Assembly (NCBI GenBank): GCA_001275005.1
Contig: JWZX01000505.1
Span: 1 to 17,456, forward strand
Length of the DNA: 17,456 bases
Reading direction: 5' to 3'
DNA from: Chrysochromulina tobinii
Taxonomy: Eukaryota > Haptophyta > Prymnesiales > Chrysochromulinaceae
Notes under the pieces: generated by a model
The model's input: only the letters and a program-made list of their open reading frames with translations
Databases searched by the model: none
Told to the model about the DNA's origin: nothing
Shown here: piece after piece, positions 7,322 through 16,332 of the stretch
Numbering within the stretch: position 1 is the first letter of the stretch
Layout of the letters: every line of letters begins with the position of its first letter
Program-made: the position numbers and the translations under genes

Positions 7322-7981
7322 TCAAAAGCCGCCACCCACCATGGCAAACTTGCCACCCACACGAGGCACAAACATGCGCGACGGGCCTGGCCGTTCCTCA
7401 TGTCGGATACCGCCGCAGTTTACATCAGGGATCACATCGTATGAGCCGGGGCCAAGGGAACTTTCGCCCCCGACGATCGACCAAGGCGCAGGTACCTTCG
7501 AGTGGAACACGGCCGCGTAGCGACGGTGAGACTGGGACGTAGACAACGTCTTGTTCTCCATGCCGTAGAACGGCGTGTGAGCAGCGGCGGCTGCCAAGGC
7601 TGGTCTGTAGTCGAAAAACGCCGGTTTGAGTGGCGCATGAGACCAGCGCTGCCTGCCCATGGTCGCGGCGACGGACGAGAGCTGCCCCGCGTCGTTGGCC
7701 TGTGAGTAGTCAAGATCAACGGTAGACAGCTTCTTGGACGATGCGCGCTGTTCCAATTTGCTGGAAAAGGAAGAGTTCATCTTGAGCGGGTTGCGAACCC
7801 AGACGGGCGCGCCGAACCCAGGTTTGATGTCGTACGAGCCTGGGCCAAGGACCATTGCTTCGGAGCGCTGAAAGGTAGGAGAGTCGGGCGAGTTGGACAA
7901 GCCGCCACGCTGCGGCGACGTGGAACGAAACGCGGAGCGATAGGTGCGGCTCCGGGCCTCCCACGGATCGATGGTCGGCAT
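7322..7981 (-). CDS. STPGR-motif (sperm-tail PG-rich, ODF3/CIMAP-like) protein
   Basis: Proteins with STPGR repeats are microtubule-associated components of cilia and flagella. The 219-aa product carries LGPGSYDIKPGF (GPGSYD at residues 46-51) and LGPGSYDVIPDV (177-182), the core of that repeat, plus a weaker PGPSRMF near residues 199-204. The rest is Ser/Ala/Arg-rich, basic and probably disordered. I chose ATG 7981 (MPTIDPWEARSRTY); an upstream in-frame ATG at 8068 would add 29 residues but lies only 27 bp from the previous stop. It is a single exon, co-directional with the EF-hand gene. A ciliary role is inferred from the motif and from the presence of a flagellum in related algae. Confidence 0.72.
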   Translation of the reverse strand: MPTIDPWEARSRTYRSAFRSTSPQRGGLSNSPDSPTFQRSEAMVLGPGSYDIKPGFGAPVWVRNPLKMNSSFSSKLEQRASSKKLSTVDLDYSQANDAGQLSSVAATMGRQRWSHAPLKPAFFDYRPALAAAAAHTPFYGMENKTLSTSQSHRRYAAVFHSKVPAPWSIVGGESSLGPGSYDVIPDVNCGGIRHEERPGPSRMFVPRVGGKFAMVGGGF

Positions 7982-8095
7982 GAATGACGCTCCGGCAAGA
8001 AGTACACCAAAGTCCGTCCGCGGAAAACGTAACCGTTTTTTTCCAAGCACAGGCAGGACCGAGAACACAGCCTACATTGTAGGCTACACCTGAAG

Positions 8096-9394
8096 CTACA
8101 GCGTCACGATGCCCACCTTCGTGCCCACCGTGGACGCTTCGAAGGTTACGTCGACGCGTTTCTTCGCTTTGGCGCCCAACTTGGAGCCTCCGCCTCCAGC
8201 TGGCGGCAGATTTGGCACGCTGCTCGACTGGCCCATACCGACGCGCGTGCTGGTGGACGTCACGGCAGGCTCGTCGGCCGGCTCCGGCGCCGCGCCGGGC
8301 ACCACGCCGCCGAGCCGCGCAATCTGGCGCTCGAGCCGCCTAGCCTCAGCATTGAGCCTCGCCGCGTTTTGGCGCACCTCTTCCAGGGCGGAGCGCGTGG
8401 CAAACTCGGCCAGCTGCTGCGCCTCGAGGTGGCGCTCGCGCGCACGCATCTCCTCCAAAGTGCCACCGTTCTTGGGCCGCCGCCGCTGCTTCTCGCCGCC
8501 CCTGTGACTCGGTCGCACACGTCCTCGCTCGGCAGCTTCGGCTTCGGCGGCGGCGGCGAGCTTTGCCTTGCGCTTCTCGGCCAGGCGCATCATCCGACCA
8601 AACTCCTCTTGGCAGATCGTGCCCGACTTGTTCGCGTCCACCGCGAGCCAGAACGCCTGGATGGCCTCGTCGGGCACCGCAGCGCTATCCATCAGCAGCT
8701 TCTCGCGAATGCAGCTGACGAGTTCGTGGTACTCGATGAAGCCGTTGCGATCCTTGTCGATGAGCCGGTATAGCTTGAACCAGCTGCGCTGGTATGGGTC
8801 CGGCTCGATGAGCTGCAGCGCCCTCGTCAAGATCTCGGACAATTCGCCGACCTGGTCGTCGTTGGCCGGCTGGACGCCCTGCGCTTCGAACATACGGAAC
8901 TGCGGGCCGCCTTTGCGCTCGTCTATGTCGGCCTTGACCGCCGCAGCGCGTTCGATGCGCCGCAGGTGCAAGCTCTCCATCGCCGCCTCGCCCTTCGATC
9001 GGCCAAACGCCCGCCGCATCTGTGATAGCCGGCGCTTGGCGGAGAGCTCCACATTGAGCTCAACCGAGTACTGCTCCAGCATCTCAGCTTCTGGCTTCTT
9101 TTTGATCGAGGGCAGGTGCCCTGTGCTGCTGCTGCTGCTGGCGGGCTGCCACGACACGCTCGGCCTGGCCGTCGACGTCGCTGCCGGGGCGATCATCGAG
9201 GACGTGCCCGCGGGAGGCGTCAAGCGCGCCTTTCTGCCCTTCCCAGCGACGTCAGGGAGGCGAGTGGTGGAGATCGTCTTCAGGAAGACGACATCCTCAT
9301 GACTGAGGTTGTTGAATGGGAGGCGGAGCGGTGTGTACTGTGGCAAGCTCGCTTGCAGCTGCATGCCTGGCAGCATTATCCCTGTCGACGTCAT
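8096..9394 (-). CDS. EF-hand calcium-binding, coiled-coil protein
   Basis: 432-aa single-exon product. EF-hand 1 has the loop D213-K-D-R-N-G-F-I-E-Y-H-E224, with all calcium ligands canonical. EF-hand 2 has D253-A-N-K-S-G-T-I-C-Q-E-E264, also acceptable, so the pair probably binds two calcium ions. Residues 1-100 are Ser/Pro-rich; 105-155 is a basic helical stretch (SAKRRLSQMRRAFGRSKGE). Residues 265-375 are Ala/Glu/Arg-rich and likely coiled coil (EEMRARERHLEAQQLAEFATR, EEVRQNAARLNAEARRLE, split by a basic QRRRPKN linker). The tail is Gly/Ser-rich. No kinase or other catalytic domain is present. It is divergent from the membrane-protein gene (393 bp apart) and just upstream of the STPGR gene, so a flagellar calcium sensor is plausible but unproven. 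Confidence 0.88.
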   Translation of the reverse strand: MTSTGIMLPGMQLQASLPQYTPLRLPFNNLSHEDVVFLKTISTTRLPDVAGKGRKARLTPPAGTSSMIAPAATSTARPSVSWQPASSSSSTGHLPSIKKKPEAEMLEQYSVELNVELSAKRRLSQMRRAFGRSKGEAAMESLHLRRIERAAAVKADIDERKGGPQFRMFEAQGVQPANDDQVGELSEILTRALQLIEPDPYQRSWFKLYRLIDKDRNGFIEYHELVSCIREKLLMDSAAVPDEAIQAFWLAVDANKSGTICQEEFGRMMRLAEKRKAKLAAAAEAEAAERGRVRPSHRGGEKQRRRPKNGGTLEEMRARERHLEAQQLAEFATRSALEEVRQNAARLNAEARRLERQIARLGGVVPGAAPEPADEPAVTSTSTRVGMGQSSSVPNLPPAGGGGSKLGAKAKKRVDVTFEASTVGTKVGIVTL

Positions 9395-9787
9395 GGGAGA
9401 GGACAGCGAAGCGTTTCACAAGTCAGTTCAAGTCCAAGTTCAAGTCATCTCAGGTCTCCGTCCTCTCCGCCCACTCCCTTCCACCACAGCTTGCTTTCAG
9501 AGCACATTTGAAGTCATTTGATAGGCTTCCGTCTGTTCGTCTGTCAGTTTTGGCTGATTGGCTCTCGTACCCCCCAGAGACACGCTGTGAACAAGTTGAT
9601 TGTGGGTCGCGTCCCGAGGAGATTATCAACCTTGCTAAGCAACCACTTTCCCAAACTTTTCCACGCGATTGAAGTTTGTCAACTTTGCGCCGGAGCTTCC
9701 GCGGATCCTCCCTCGCCTTGTGTCGCGGGTGCACAACTGAACCCAAGTTGCACCCCATTGGTGCGCCCCGTGGCGTGGACGAGGACC
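9395..9787. promoter_or_regulatory. Divergent promoter region between EF-hand and membrane-protein genes
   Basis: The 393-bp gap between two divergent start codons must carry both promoters. It contains a clustered CAAGT/TTCAAGT repeat at about 9418-9450 and several (T)TGAAGT-like relatives near 9508 and 9668. An in-frame upstream ATG at 9518 exists for the plus-strand gene, but the added sequence looks like UTR. No TATA box is evident. Confidence 0.4.
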
Positions 9788-11034
9788 ATGCAAGCGTTGC
9801 GCGGCGTGTTCGGTCTATTTGGATACGACAGTGAAACCTCCTCCACCTCGAGGATGCCCGCTGCGTCTCAGTCTGCACGATTGCACGGCGCCGGAGCACT
9901 GGGCTCGGGAGAAGTGCATACGTCCATCAACATCAACGCGCCCACACCGTGGCGGCTCCCTGGCGAGGACGCCGAATGGACGCCGAACGCGCCCGCTGCA
10001 GCGGCGGCTACGTCGAGCGCAGATGATGCCTTGCGCAGCGCTCTCATTCGCAGTGCCCTGGCGCATGGAGTACGCACCGTGCCCATCTCTGAGGACTCGG
10101 AGCAATCGGAGTCGCTTGCGCAGCGGCTGGCCAACATCGATCCGAAAGACTACCCGCGCGTCCAGTTCGTGCAGGGAGAGTACAGGCCAAAAGTCTACTC
10201 ACCCAGCCACATGAACCTCACCGTCAACCAGAGCCTGTGCATCGCCTTCATGCTCGTGCTACTGCTGCTGTGAGTGTCTTTATCGTCCCCCTGCCGCACG
10301 CGCACACCACGCTGCGCACACGCACGAACCATGCTCGGCGGCACCGCAGCGCCCCTCCTTCCCACGGACCTGATCTCGCGCGGTCGGAGTCACGAGACTC
10401 GCCCACATGACAGCGCTCCTGAGCCTACAGTGTGAGTCACGTTCACATTCACAGTGCGGGCACGATCTCCCTCTCGCTCTACGTCGCGATCCTCTCGACG
10501 CGCCTCTGGGAGTACGAGGATATTGTGTATCACCTGAACATGACGATGAACAAGAAATTCCACGAAGAGAAAATGCGGCTGGACAGGAATGATGCGTCCG
10601 CGAGTGACCTGATGTCTGAGGTGGGACGGCTCAACGCTACAGTGCTCACGCTCCAGGAGGACATCGCTCTCATGGCGAGCAACATAAGCGACCTCCGGCG
10701 CGAGGTTGATGATCTGCAACCGCATCATCATCTCCATAAACCGCCGTCGCCGCCGCCGCCGCCCCTAGCCTCCTCACTGCCACTCGAGGTCTCCACTCGA
10801 CCCGATCTCCCCTCGATCTTACCTCAATCTCGGCCTGATCTCCCCTCGCCATCAGCGCCGCTCGTCGAACAGTCAGTCGAGGAACGCGCGAGGCGGTTAG
10901 AGGCGAGCGTCGCGCTGGCCTTCAGCGCCCTCGCTGACCACGCGGCGCGGCTCGCGTGCCTCGAGGGGAACGTAACCGAGCAGTCCGGCCGATGGATCGA
11001 GCTGGATGATGGCGGGCCGTTACGATCTCCTTGA
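9788..11034 (+). CDS. Single-pass membrane protein with coiled-coil C-terminal part, 2 exons
   Basis: Exons 9788-10269 and 10455-11034 join in phase 2 across a 185-bp GT-AG intron (CTGCT^GTGAGTG, TTCACAG^TGCGGG), giving 353 aa. The junction falls inside one hydrophobic helix, about residues 150-172 (SLCIAFMLVLLL joined to AGTISLSLYVAIL), which supports the splice. Residues 1-145 are polar, with an Ala-rich segment and QGEYRPKVYSPSH just before the helix. After the helix come a heptad-like coiled coil (KKFHEEKMRLDR to LRREVDDL), a Pro-rich linker with repeated RPDLPS, and a second helical stretch (VEERARRLEASVALAFSALA). N-x-S/T sequons occur on both sides of the helix: two before (NLT, NQS) and four after (NMT, NAT, NIS, NVT). 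Topology is therefore unsettled. I do not recognise the family. Confidence 0.75.
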
Positions 11035-11089
11035 GGGCGCGTCGCGTCGCGTGCCTCATTTGGATAATGCCGGGCCGTTAAGATCTCCT
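11003..11089. repeat. Imperfect 29-bp direct repeat flanking a stop codon
   Basis: The segment at 11003-11031, coding the last residues of the membrane protein, recurs at 11061-11089 with three mismatches (offset 58). Both contain GGGCCGTTA and GATCTCCT. The TGA at 11032-11034 lies between. Confidence 0.8.
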
Positions 11090-11529
11090 CCGCATGCCGT
11101 TGGCAGCACTCGTCACAGCGCTGCTCCGCGTGCCTAATGCGCACCGAGGAGCGCGGCCACGGCAGGTGGTGATCGCAGCAGCGGCACACCCAACTTGGTC
11201 GACCTTCACCTTGAATTAATCTTGACCGGAGCACCGCGGCTGCACCGGCCACCGCGGACCCGATCCGTGCCTTCTCTTGACTTTTCCACAGGCTCGAGAT
11301 TTTGTGCACTAAACGCTTCCGCAGCGTGGTACACGCACATTGGGAGACTAGAGGTAGACGCAGTCACCGCGATAGGCGGCAGGCTTCCGTTTGTTCGATT
11401 TTTTGCGAGTTAGACATAGTAAACGTCCATCACTTCTCGAAAAGGAAAGGCGAACACCTCGCAAGAAGGAAGAACCGCTCGTGAAGCCCCTGGGAAGGGA
11501 ACCCTACGCGCACGGCAAGCGGCGCAAGG
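11035..11529. other. Intergenic region upstream of the RING gene
   Basis: Holds the 3' UTR of the membrane-protein gene and the 5' region of the RING gene. Both neighbours are on the plus strand. Apart from the second copy of the 29-bp repeat I see no gene or recognisable element. The last 150 bp are purine-rich (GAAAAGGAAAGG, GCAAGAAGGAAG), as 5' leaders often are. Confidence 0.4.
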
Positions 11530-12852
11530 ATGGACGAGCTCACCGATCGTCTCATCGCATCGCGTTATGGCGAACTTGCCTTTCTGCGGGCCCTCGCCGT
11601 CGTCGAAGCGAACAAGGACACAGTTGCCACTTTCTTTCAGCATCGTGCGACCAGAGACGAGCCCACCGCTCGTGAGGAAGTAATGAGAGTGGCCGCGTCA
11701 CGTTGCGTTAGTGGCATGGCGGCAGCATTCCGCACTGCGCTTGAGAACTCTCTCTCGCGTCAGGCTGTCCCTCGCGCGGCGGCATCGCAGACTCACCGCA
11801 ACCACGGGAATTCGCGGACGTCTGCCGGCCGGATGAGCGAGGCCAACAGTGCCCCGGTTCCACCTCCTATCGACGAGCCTGTTCAGACTATGCCCCCACC
11901 TACTGTGCCAGGGCCAGTGGGATTGGAATCGGGCGGACGCGGCGGACGCGCCGACACGCTCGACGAGGCAACGACGAACGTCGCGCGCTCGTCGCGGCCG
12001 AACTTCGTCGAACTTCGAGCGCTCGCGGCCAGCGGCCATGTCGGACGTATGCTGAGTAATGCATTCTTCCGCGAGCGCATTGAGAGCGTCCTACTAAGCA
12101 ACGTCGAGAATCCCAACGTGAGCACCGTCATGAATCGATTGTACCCGCACCTCCGCGGTGGCCGAGGGCTCAGCTCCGAAGGCGCAGCTCCGCGGGCGCG
12201 CACGTCTTTAGGCAGGGCTGCCTCTCCAGTGGAACAGCCACAGGCGCCACAGGCGCCACCGATGGCCGCTGTGGCGGCTCTGCATGGCAACCCCCCACCG
12301 CTCACCGGCAACCCTACCCTTGACAATCTGACCCTCGTGACCGGTGCTTCTTTCGAGCTGCTCCTCTCGATCCAACGCATGCTCCAGCAAGAGCTTGGCG
12401 CGGCGCTGCGTCACACCAGCCTCGATATTCATGCCGTCACCGATCACGCAATCTCGGGCATAGCTGCGACGGCGGCCGCCGCCACGCCCGCCGTGATGTC
12501 CAGTGCAGCCGTAGGCGGTGGCACGAGCAGCGGCAGCGGCAGCGACGCCTCAAGGCTGGGGTTCATTAATCTGTCCGTCCGTCCGTCGGTCCGTCCATCT
12601 CCGACCTCGCGGTGGATCTTTCCGCTGGGGGCGTGCGTCATTTGCACCGAGGCTGAGGTATCCACCGTCTTCTACAAATGCGGCCATATGTGTGCATGCA
12701 ACCTGTGCGCCTTCACCCTCAAGCAACGGCGCGCCAAGTGCCCCATCTGCCGCGCGCCCATCACTGATGTCATCCAAGCTTTCATCGCTTGCCCCCCACC
12801 CGAGGTTTCGGCCGCTGATGAGGTCGCTTCCGAAGCGCTCGATGCGGCTTAG
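11530..12852 (+). CDS. RING-HC finger protein, putative E3 ubiquitin ligase
   Basis: 440-aa single-exon product. A C-terminal RING of the C3HC4 type spans residues 369-407: C369-x2-C372, then KCGH, H-x3-C, C-x2-C, and C404-x2-C407 in CPICRAPI. All eight zinc ligands are present. The form CGHMCACNLC with CPICRAPI resembles the C-terminal RINGs of Neuralized, MGRN1 and IAP proteins, which recruit E2 enzymes. The N-terminal 90 residues look helical (MDELTDRLIASRYGELAFLRALAVVEANKDT). The middle is Pro/Ala/Gly-rich and probably disordered, and I see no Neuralized or BIR domain. Just before the RING, GTCC repeats at 12571-12598 code for VRPSVRPS in frame. Substrate unknown. The gene is convergent with the J-protein gene. 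Confidence 0.88.
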   Translation: MDELTDRLIASRYGELAFLRALAVVEANKDTVATFFQHRATRDEPTAREEVMRVAASRCVSGMAAAFRTALENSLSRQAVPRAAASQTHRNHGNSRTSAGRMSEANSAPVPPPIDEPVQTMPPPTVPGPVGLESGGRGGRADTLDEATTNVARSSRPNFVELRALAASGHVGRMLSNAFFRERIESVLLSNVENPNVSTVMNRLYPHLRGGRGLSSEGAAPRARTSLGRAASPVEQPQAPQAPPMAAVAALHGNPPPLTGNPTLDNLTLVTGASFELLLSIQRMLQQELGAALRHTSLDIHAVTDHAISGIAATAAAATPAVMSSAAVGGGTSSGSGSDASRLGFINLSVRPSVRPSPTSRWIFPLGACVICTEAEVSTVFYKCGHMCACNLCAFTLKQRRAKCPICRAPITDVIQAFIACPPPEVSAADEVASEALDAA

Positions 12853-13628
12853 TTGGCTCGATGCCCTGTAGCAGGCGGCTCGAGCGGAACGGAGCCAAGT
12901 CACAATGTGCAGCCGGGCAAGTGGAGCGCTCCAAGGTGACTGGTCGTGATTGAGGCGTGTGATCTCCTCCCTCCTCGAGATCAGGGACTGGCCGTGATTG
13001 AGGGTGTGGTGAACCTCGAGATGGGCGACGAGCCTTGTGGGCTGAGACCAGCATCGGTTAGTCGGAGGACGGAGGGTTTGGCGTGGGCATGTAATTGTAA
13101 AGCCGCCGTACCGGACATGATGATTACTGTACCGATGGAGAACCGATGGAGGCTTGGGCGCAGGGCGGGCGCGCGGGTCGCAATCACAGAGGCTGGGCAG
13201 GGGCATTCAACGAAACCACAGCAAAGCGGCACCCGTTTGCGACATTCGGCTTCCCGCGGACATACGCGGACGAGCTTCTTAAGCTTCCGCGGTACACGCC
13301 GGATCCGCGGATGCCCGCGAGCGCGTACAGCTGGGGCGCTCGGGCTCAGCTGCGACGAGCATGCAGCATCGAGCTGGCGACCCCCGATCTCAGTAAACTG
13401 TGCCTAATTTTGAGCGAAGACGGGAGCGTACCGCAAGTAATGTGCAGCGAACTGCAAGTAATGAACGTAGCACGCCAGACGGCAACGTGAACCGTCGCGG
13501 TGTGTACCGTACATGGTACCGTAGAACCGTACTCGTCCAACCTCTAACGCTACTGTACGGAGATACTTAGGGACGGGACACTCTGTTGCAGGCACGTCTG
13601 AATAAAGCTGTAAGCTGCCGGTCAACGG
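12853..13628. other. Convergent intergenic region with one doubtful ORF
   Basis: The gap between the 3' ends of the RING gene (+) and the J-protein gene (-) is 776 bp, longer than most gaps here. It contains the small ORF 13146-13490, a short repeat of GTGATTGAG(G) at about 12946-13002, and a repeated GCAAGTAATG at about 13434 and 13453. No RNA gene was recognised. Confidence 0.4.
13146..13490 (+). CDS. Small hypothetical protein, doubtful
   Basis: 114-residue ORF. The central part (KRHPFATFGFPRTYADELLK, then LPRYTPDPRMPASAYSWG) has a balanced, protein-like composition with GC-rich third positions, while the C-terminal third is AT-richer and less convincing. It may be a genuine small gene, or an exon of a spliced gene whose other parts I cannot place. 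No family recognised. Confidence 0.3.
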   Translation: MEAWAQGGRAGRNHRGWAGAFNETTAKRHPFATFGFPRTYADELLKLPRYTPDPRMPASAYSWGARAQLRRACSIELATPDLSKLCLILSEDGSVPQVMCSELQVMNVARQTAT

Positions 13629-14237
13629 TCAACATTCTAACGCCGTAAGCGGCTGCCGAACGCTCAACGAAGCTCTGAATGAAGCTGTGGGCTGCGGTGA
13701 GGACCACCCTTTCTTGAAGGTCTTGCTATCGAATGGATTGTCCTTGTCGCTTGCGCAGTGGCTCATGACCGCCGCCCGTGACGATGGTCGGTAGGTGGGC
13801 CGCTCCCAGGCTCGGAAGCTCTCATCTGTGGGTCCTGGTGCTGCTGTGGCTACCGCAAGCTGCTTAGCACGTTCCTTCTCCCACCGTGCGTACTCCTCTT
13901 CGCACTTTGCCTGCCGCTCTCGGCGGCGCTCCTCCGCACGCTTTTCCGAGAGCGCGATCAGAAGGTCGTATGCATCCTGCACCGCCAAAAATTGGGAGTC
14001 GTCTCCAACCTTGTCCGGATGCGTGTCCAGCGCTGCCTTTTTGTACGCCCTGCGGATGTCCGCTACCGATGAGGAAGGCCCAATTCCCAACAAAACCAAG
14101 GCCTCAGCCGCACGGGCGTCCTCCTCCAAACGCGCTGTCGCATTTTCTGAGTGCTCGGTCGACGGCCCCGCCCTGCCGGTTCGGCTAGTCGACGGCCCCG
14201 CCTTGACGAGGCGCGTTGACCTCGCCCCCTCTGCCAT
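13629..14237 (-). CDS. J-domain (DnaJ-like) protein
   Basis: 202-aa protein with a J domain at about residues 45-97. The HPD tripeptide at 73-75 (KKAALDTHPDK) is the motif that stimulates Hsp70 ATPase, so it should act as an Hsp70 co-chaperone. Helix I is shortened (AAEALVLLGIGPSSSVADI), and helix III contains FLAVQDAYDLLIAL. A charged helix follows (SEKRAEERRRERQAKCEEEYARWEKERAKQ), then a Ser/Pro-rich tail. There is no G/F region, zinc finger or membrane segment, so it is a class C (type III) J protein. The start is the ATG at 14237; the frame extends only two codons further. An AGPST repeat at the N-terminus comes from a short direct DNA repeat (GTCGACGGCCCCGCC at 14158 and 14189, approximate). 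A single exon. Confidence 0.88.
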   Translation of the reverse strand: MAEGARSTRLVKAGPSTSRTGRAGPSTEHSENATARLEEDARAAEALVLLGIGPSSSVADIRRAYKKAALDTHPDKVGDDSQFLAVQDAYDLLIALSEKRAEERRRERQAKCEEEYARWEKERAKQLAVATAAPGPTDESFRAWERPTYRPSSRAAVMSHCASDKDNPFDSKTFKKGWSSPQPTASFRASLSVRQPLTALEC

Positions 14238-14587
14238 TCCCAAATTGCGGTGGCTGGTGGCGAAAACGGCGCTCGACCTCGTCTATTCTTGCCCTTCAAC
14301 TTTTTTGGATGCACAGTCTCTAATAAACACCCGACGCCCAGGGTTGGGGACGTGTCGCCGAGCGGGCCGAGGAGTCGAACGAATGGTCGTCGTTGAGAAG
14401 TCGAATGTTGAATGTGAAGAAAACTGGAACCCATGAAGTGTGCTGCGTATTCGGCGGCGAAGGTGGGATAGGGCACAGCGCGAGGATGGCCGTGCCGCGT
14501 GCCCAAGTGCCAAGATGCTGCATGGGGCACAGGCTCGCCTGTTGCGGTGACATCACACCGCGGGCGACATCCGCTCGTGACATCACC
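14238..14587. other. Gap between USP stop and J-protein start
   Basis: Both neighbours read on the minus strand, so this holds the USP 3' UTR and the J-protein promoter. Repeated GTGACATCAC/GACATC motifs lie at about 14546-14590 next to the USP stop. No gene is seen. Confidence 0.4.
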
Positions 14588-14624
14588 TCAACATCCGCTA
14601 GATGGTCGACTAGCGGGCGACATC
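14560..14624. repeat. 12-bp direct repeat flanking the USP stop codon
   Basis: GCGGGCGACATC occurs at 14560-14571 (3' UTR) and 14613-14624 (coding the C-terminus), an offset of 53 bp, with the stop at 14588-14590 between them. Related GACATC and TGACATCAC copies fill the interval. Confidence 0.75.
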
Positions 14625-16057
14625 ACGATGCCCGAGAGGGTGGCCCGTGGCGAGAGCGGGGACGCTGCGCCGGATTTGGGCCGTCGCTTGGGCGGCGGCG
14701 TGACCGGCCGTGCCGCCGGCGCCTCGCCCTCGGGCAGCGGCCTCTCACGGTACAGCAACATGTACGCGGAGACCGAACCGGCGCCGCCGTAGGCACGGCG
14801 CATCTCTCTCTTGAGCTGATCCTCACTCAGCTTTCGCACGCGATCATCGTCAAAGAGGCTCCACGAGTCACTCGGCATGTCGCGGATGAGCGCAAAATAG
14901 TGACCCTTCTCGAGCGTGCCCGCGTGCAGCAGCACAGCGTACAAATCATACAGCAGCGTGGAGGGTCGTGTCTCCTCCTCCACCGCGGGTGCTGACGCCG
15001 CTGCCCCTGCCGACGACGTCTGTGCTCCCGATGATGCCATCGCCGGCGCGCTGCTCTCCGCGCTGTGAACGTGAACGCGCGGCGGCTCGTTCTTGGCGGG
15101 CACAGTGCCGCCGCTGGCGGCGGCAGCGGCATGGGTGCCATCGGAAGCAGCTGCATCCGCCCTGGTCGCCATCTCGAGCGGCTCGACGTAGGAGCGCATG
15201 TCGAGCGACATTTCGAAGCGCACCGCCGTGTTCAACTTGACTAGTGACGAGGACGTGATTCGCCTGGTCCTCGGCGTCTTCACCAACTGGACAGCGAACC
15301 GCTTGAGATGGATGATCAGGATGGGCGGCATCGACTGAAGCCGCACGCCACGCTCGGCGTCGTGCTTGCCAGTGCATTTGTCGCACACGTATTGGTCGTC
15401 TCCGCGCATCTGCTCTGGTGTGAACAGCTCTGCGAGGCCTTTGGCCACTGTGTAGACCTCCTCCGCTGAGCTGCCACCAGGCTCGGGCGCGGGCGCCGCC
15501 GCAGCACGCGCCTCCGCCTCCTCCTTCTCCGCCTCCTCCTCATCCTCGTCGCTCACGAGCACGCCGTTGGGCACCGCGATCGACAAATTCGAGAAGGTAT
15601 CCTTGGTTTGTGTGACCGTGCCGCACGTGTGGCAACGCACATAGTCGAGCTGCTTGCCTTCGAAAAGCTTGTTCATGAGCTTCGCGTGTGCAGTGCCCTT
15701 GAGCGCCGCCTCGAGCTGATCGCACAGCACGAGCCAGGTGTCATGACAGTCCTGCTGCCGATTGCACGTGTACGTGGGCCTGAGCGCTGCCGTGAGCGCC
15801 TTGGTCGAGACGGCTTGCCCGCCATTCGTGAGCTGCTGGAATATCTGCATGACCGCGCGCCCCGGCGCCGGCAGTTCGACAAGAGGAATGTCGAGGAACC
15901 CGTCGCGGAACTCTGGCGTCATGTATAGCGCCTGCAGCACCGCGTTGAGGTGGCACGTCGTCCTGGTCGGGTTTGTCAATCCGACGTAGTTGTGTGGACC
16001 GTTAGAAGCCGCGTCGGGCGCCACCGGCCGCGTGAGGCACGATGCGAAGAGCACCAT
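14588..16057 (-). CDS. Ubiquitin-specific protease (USP47/USP7-like deubiquitinase)
   Basis: Papain-like cysteine protease that removes ubiquitin from proteins. With the ATG at 16057 the product is 489 aa in one exon. Cys box: [30 protein letters not shown] with C35 as nucleophile. QQDCHD (101-106) is the usual QQD box. A zinc ribbon has C142/C145 and C225/C228, with an acidic Glu/Ala-rich insert between (169-200). ILIIHLKRF is at 246-254. His box: [24 protein letters not shown] with H386, and an Asp in LFDDDRV (402-406). An Ala/Ser-rich insert (300-366) splits the fingers-palm region. The sequence from DYVRCHTCG and MTPEFR is closest to USP47/USP7. In the Cys box, N29 to C35 is one residue longer than the usual N-x4-C. 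The frame is open to an upstream ATG at 16240, but that part is Cys-rich and lies in the divergent promoter, so I exclude it. Confidence 0.9.
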   Translation of the reverse strand: MVLFASCLTRPVAPDAASNGPHNYVGLTNPTRTTCHLNAVLQALYMTPEFRDGFLDIPLVELPAPGRAVMQIFQQLTNGGQAVSTKALTAALRPTYTCNRQQDCHDTWLVLCDQLEAALKGTAHAKLMNKLFEGKQLDYVRCHTCGTVTQTKDTFSNLSIAVPNGVLVSDEDEEEAEKEEAEARAAAAPAPEPGGSSAEEVYTVAKGLAELFTPEQMRGDDQYVCDKCTGKHDAERGVRLQSMPPILIIHLKRFAVQLVKTPRTRRITSSSLVKLNTAVRFEMSLDMRSYVEPLEMATRADAAASDGTHAAAAASGGTVPAKNEPPRVHVHSAESSAPAMASSGAQTSSAGAAASAPAVEEETRPSTLLYDLYAVLLHAGTLEKGHYFALIRDMPSDSWSLFDDDRVRKLSEDQLKREMRRAYGGAGSVSAYMLLYRERPLPEGEAPAARPVTPPPKRRPKSGAASPLSPRATLSGIVMSPASRPSSGC

Positions 16058-16332
16058 GCGATGCCGCCGGGCCGCGGCAGCAGATGGAGCGGCGGCTGAC
16101 CGAGAGCCTCTCGGTCTCGTGTAAAAAATACAGGGGAGAGCCGGGACACACAAGGGACAGACACACGAACCACACAAACCGATCTCCCGGTAAAAAGACA
16201 CCGGGTCCCGGTAAGAACAGGATGGATCCGTGCAATTCATTTCCTACACGTCGACAAGTTTCACACATCTGCGTTCATTTCACAGCCACAAGTTTCGTCG
16301 CGATCTTCGAACTCGAGCTCGCGGTGCCGAGA
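16058..16332. promoter_or_regulatory. Divergent promoter region between USP and RRF genes
   Basis: The 275-bp gap between two divergent starts must serve both genes. It contains TTCATTTC at about 16236 and 16273, on the RRF side; the same octamer recurs twice at the right edge (about 17371 and 17449). No TATA box is seen. Confidence 0.35.

Noticed and set aside
10789-10855. Second intron in the membrane-protein gene (GT at 10789, AG at 10855)
   Set aside because: Removal of 67 bp would shift the frame and destroy the clearly coding VEERARRLEASVALAFSALA segment; reading through is open.
12571-12598. GTCC tetranucleotide run in the RING gene as an intron
   Set aside because: No AG acceptor lies between it and the conserved RING codons in a usable frame; the reading frame is open throughout.
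16058-16240. N-terminal extension of the USP to an ATG at 16240
   Set aside because: The extra 61 residues are Cys/Pro-rich with no family match and would fill most of the divergent promoter; MVLF at 16057 starts close to the Cys box as expected.
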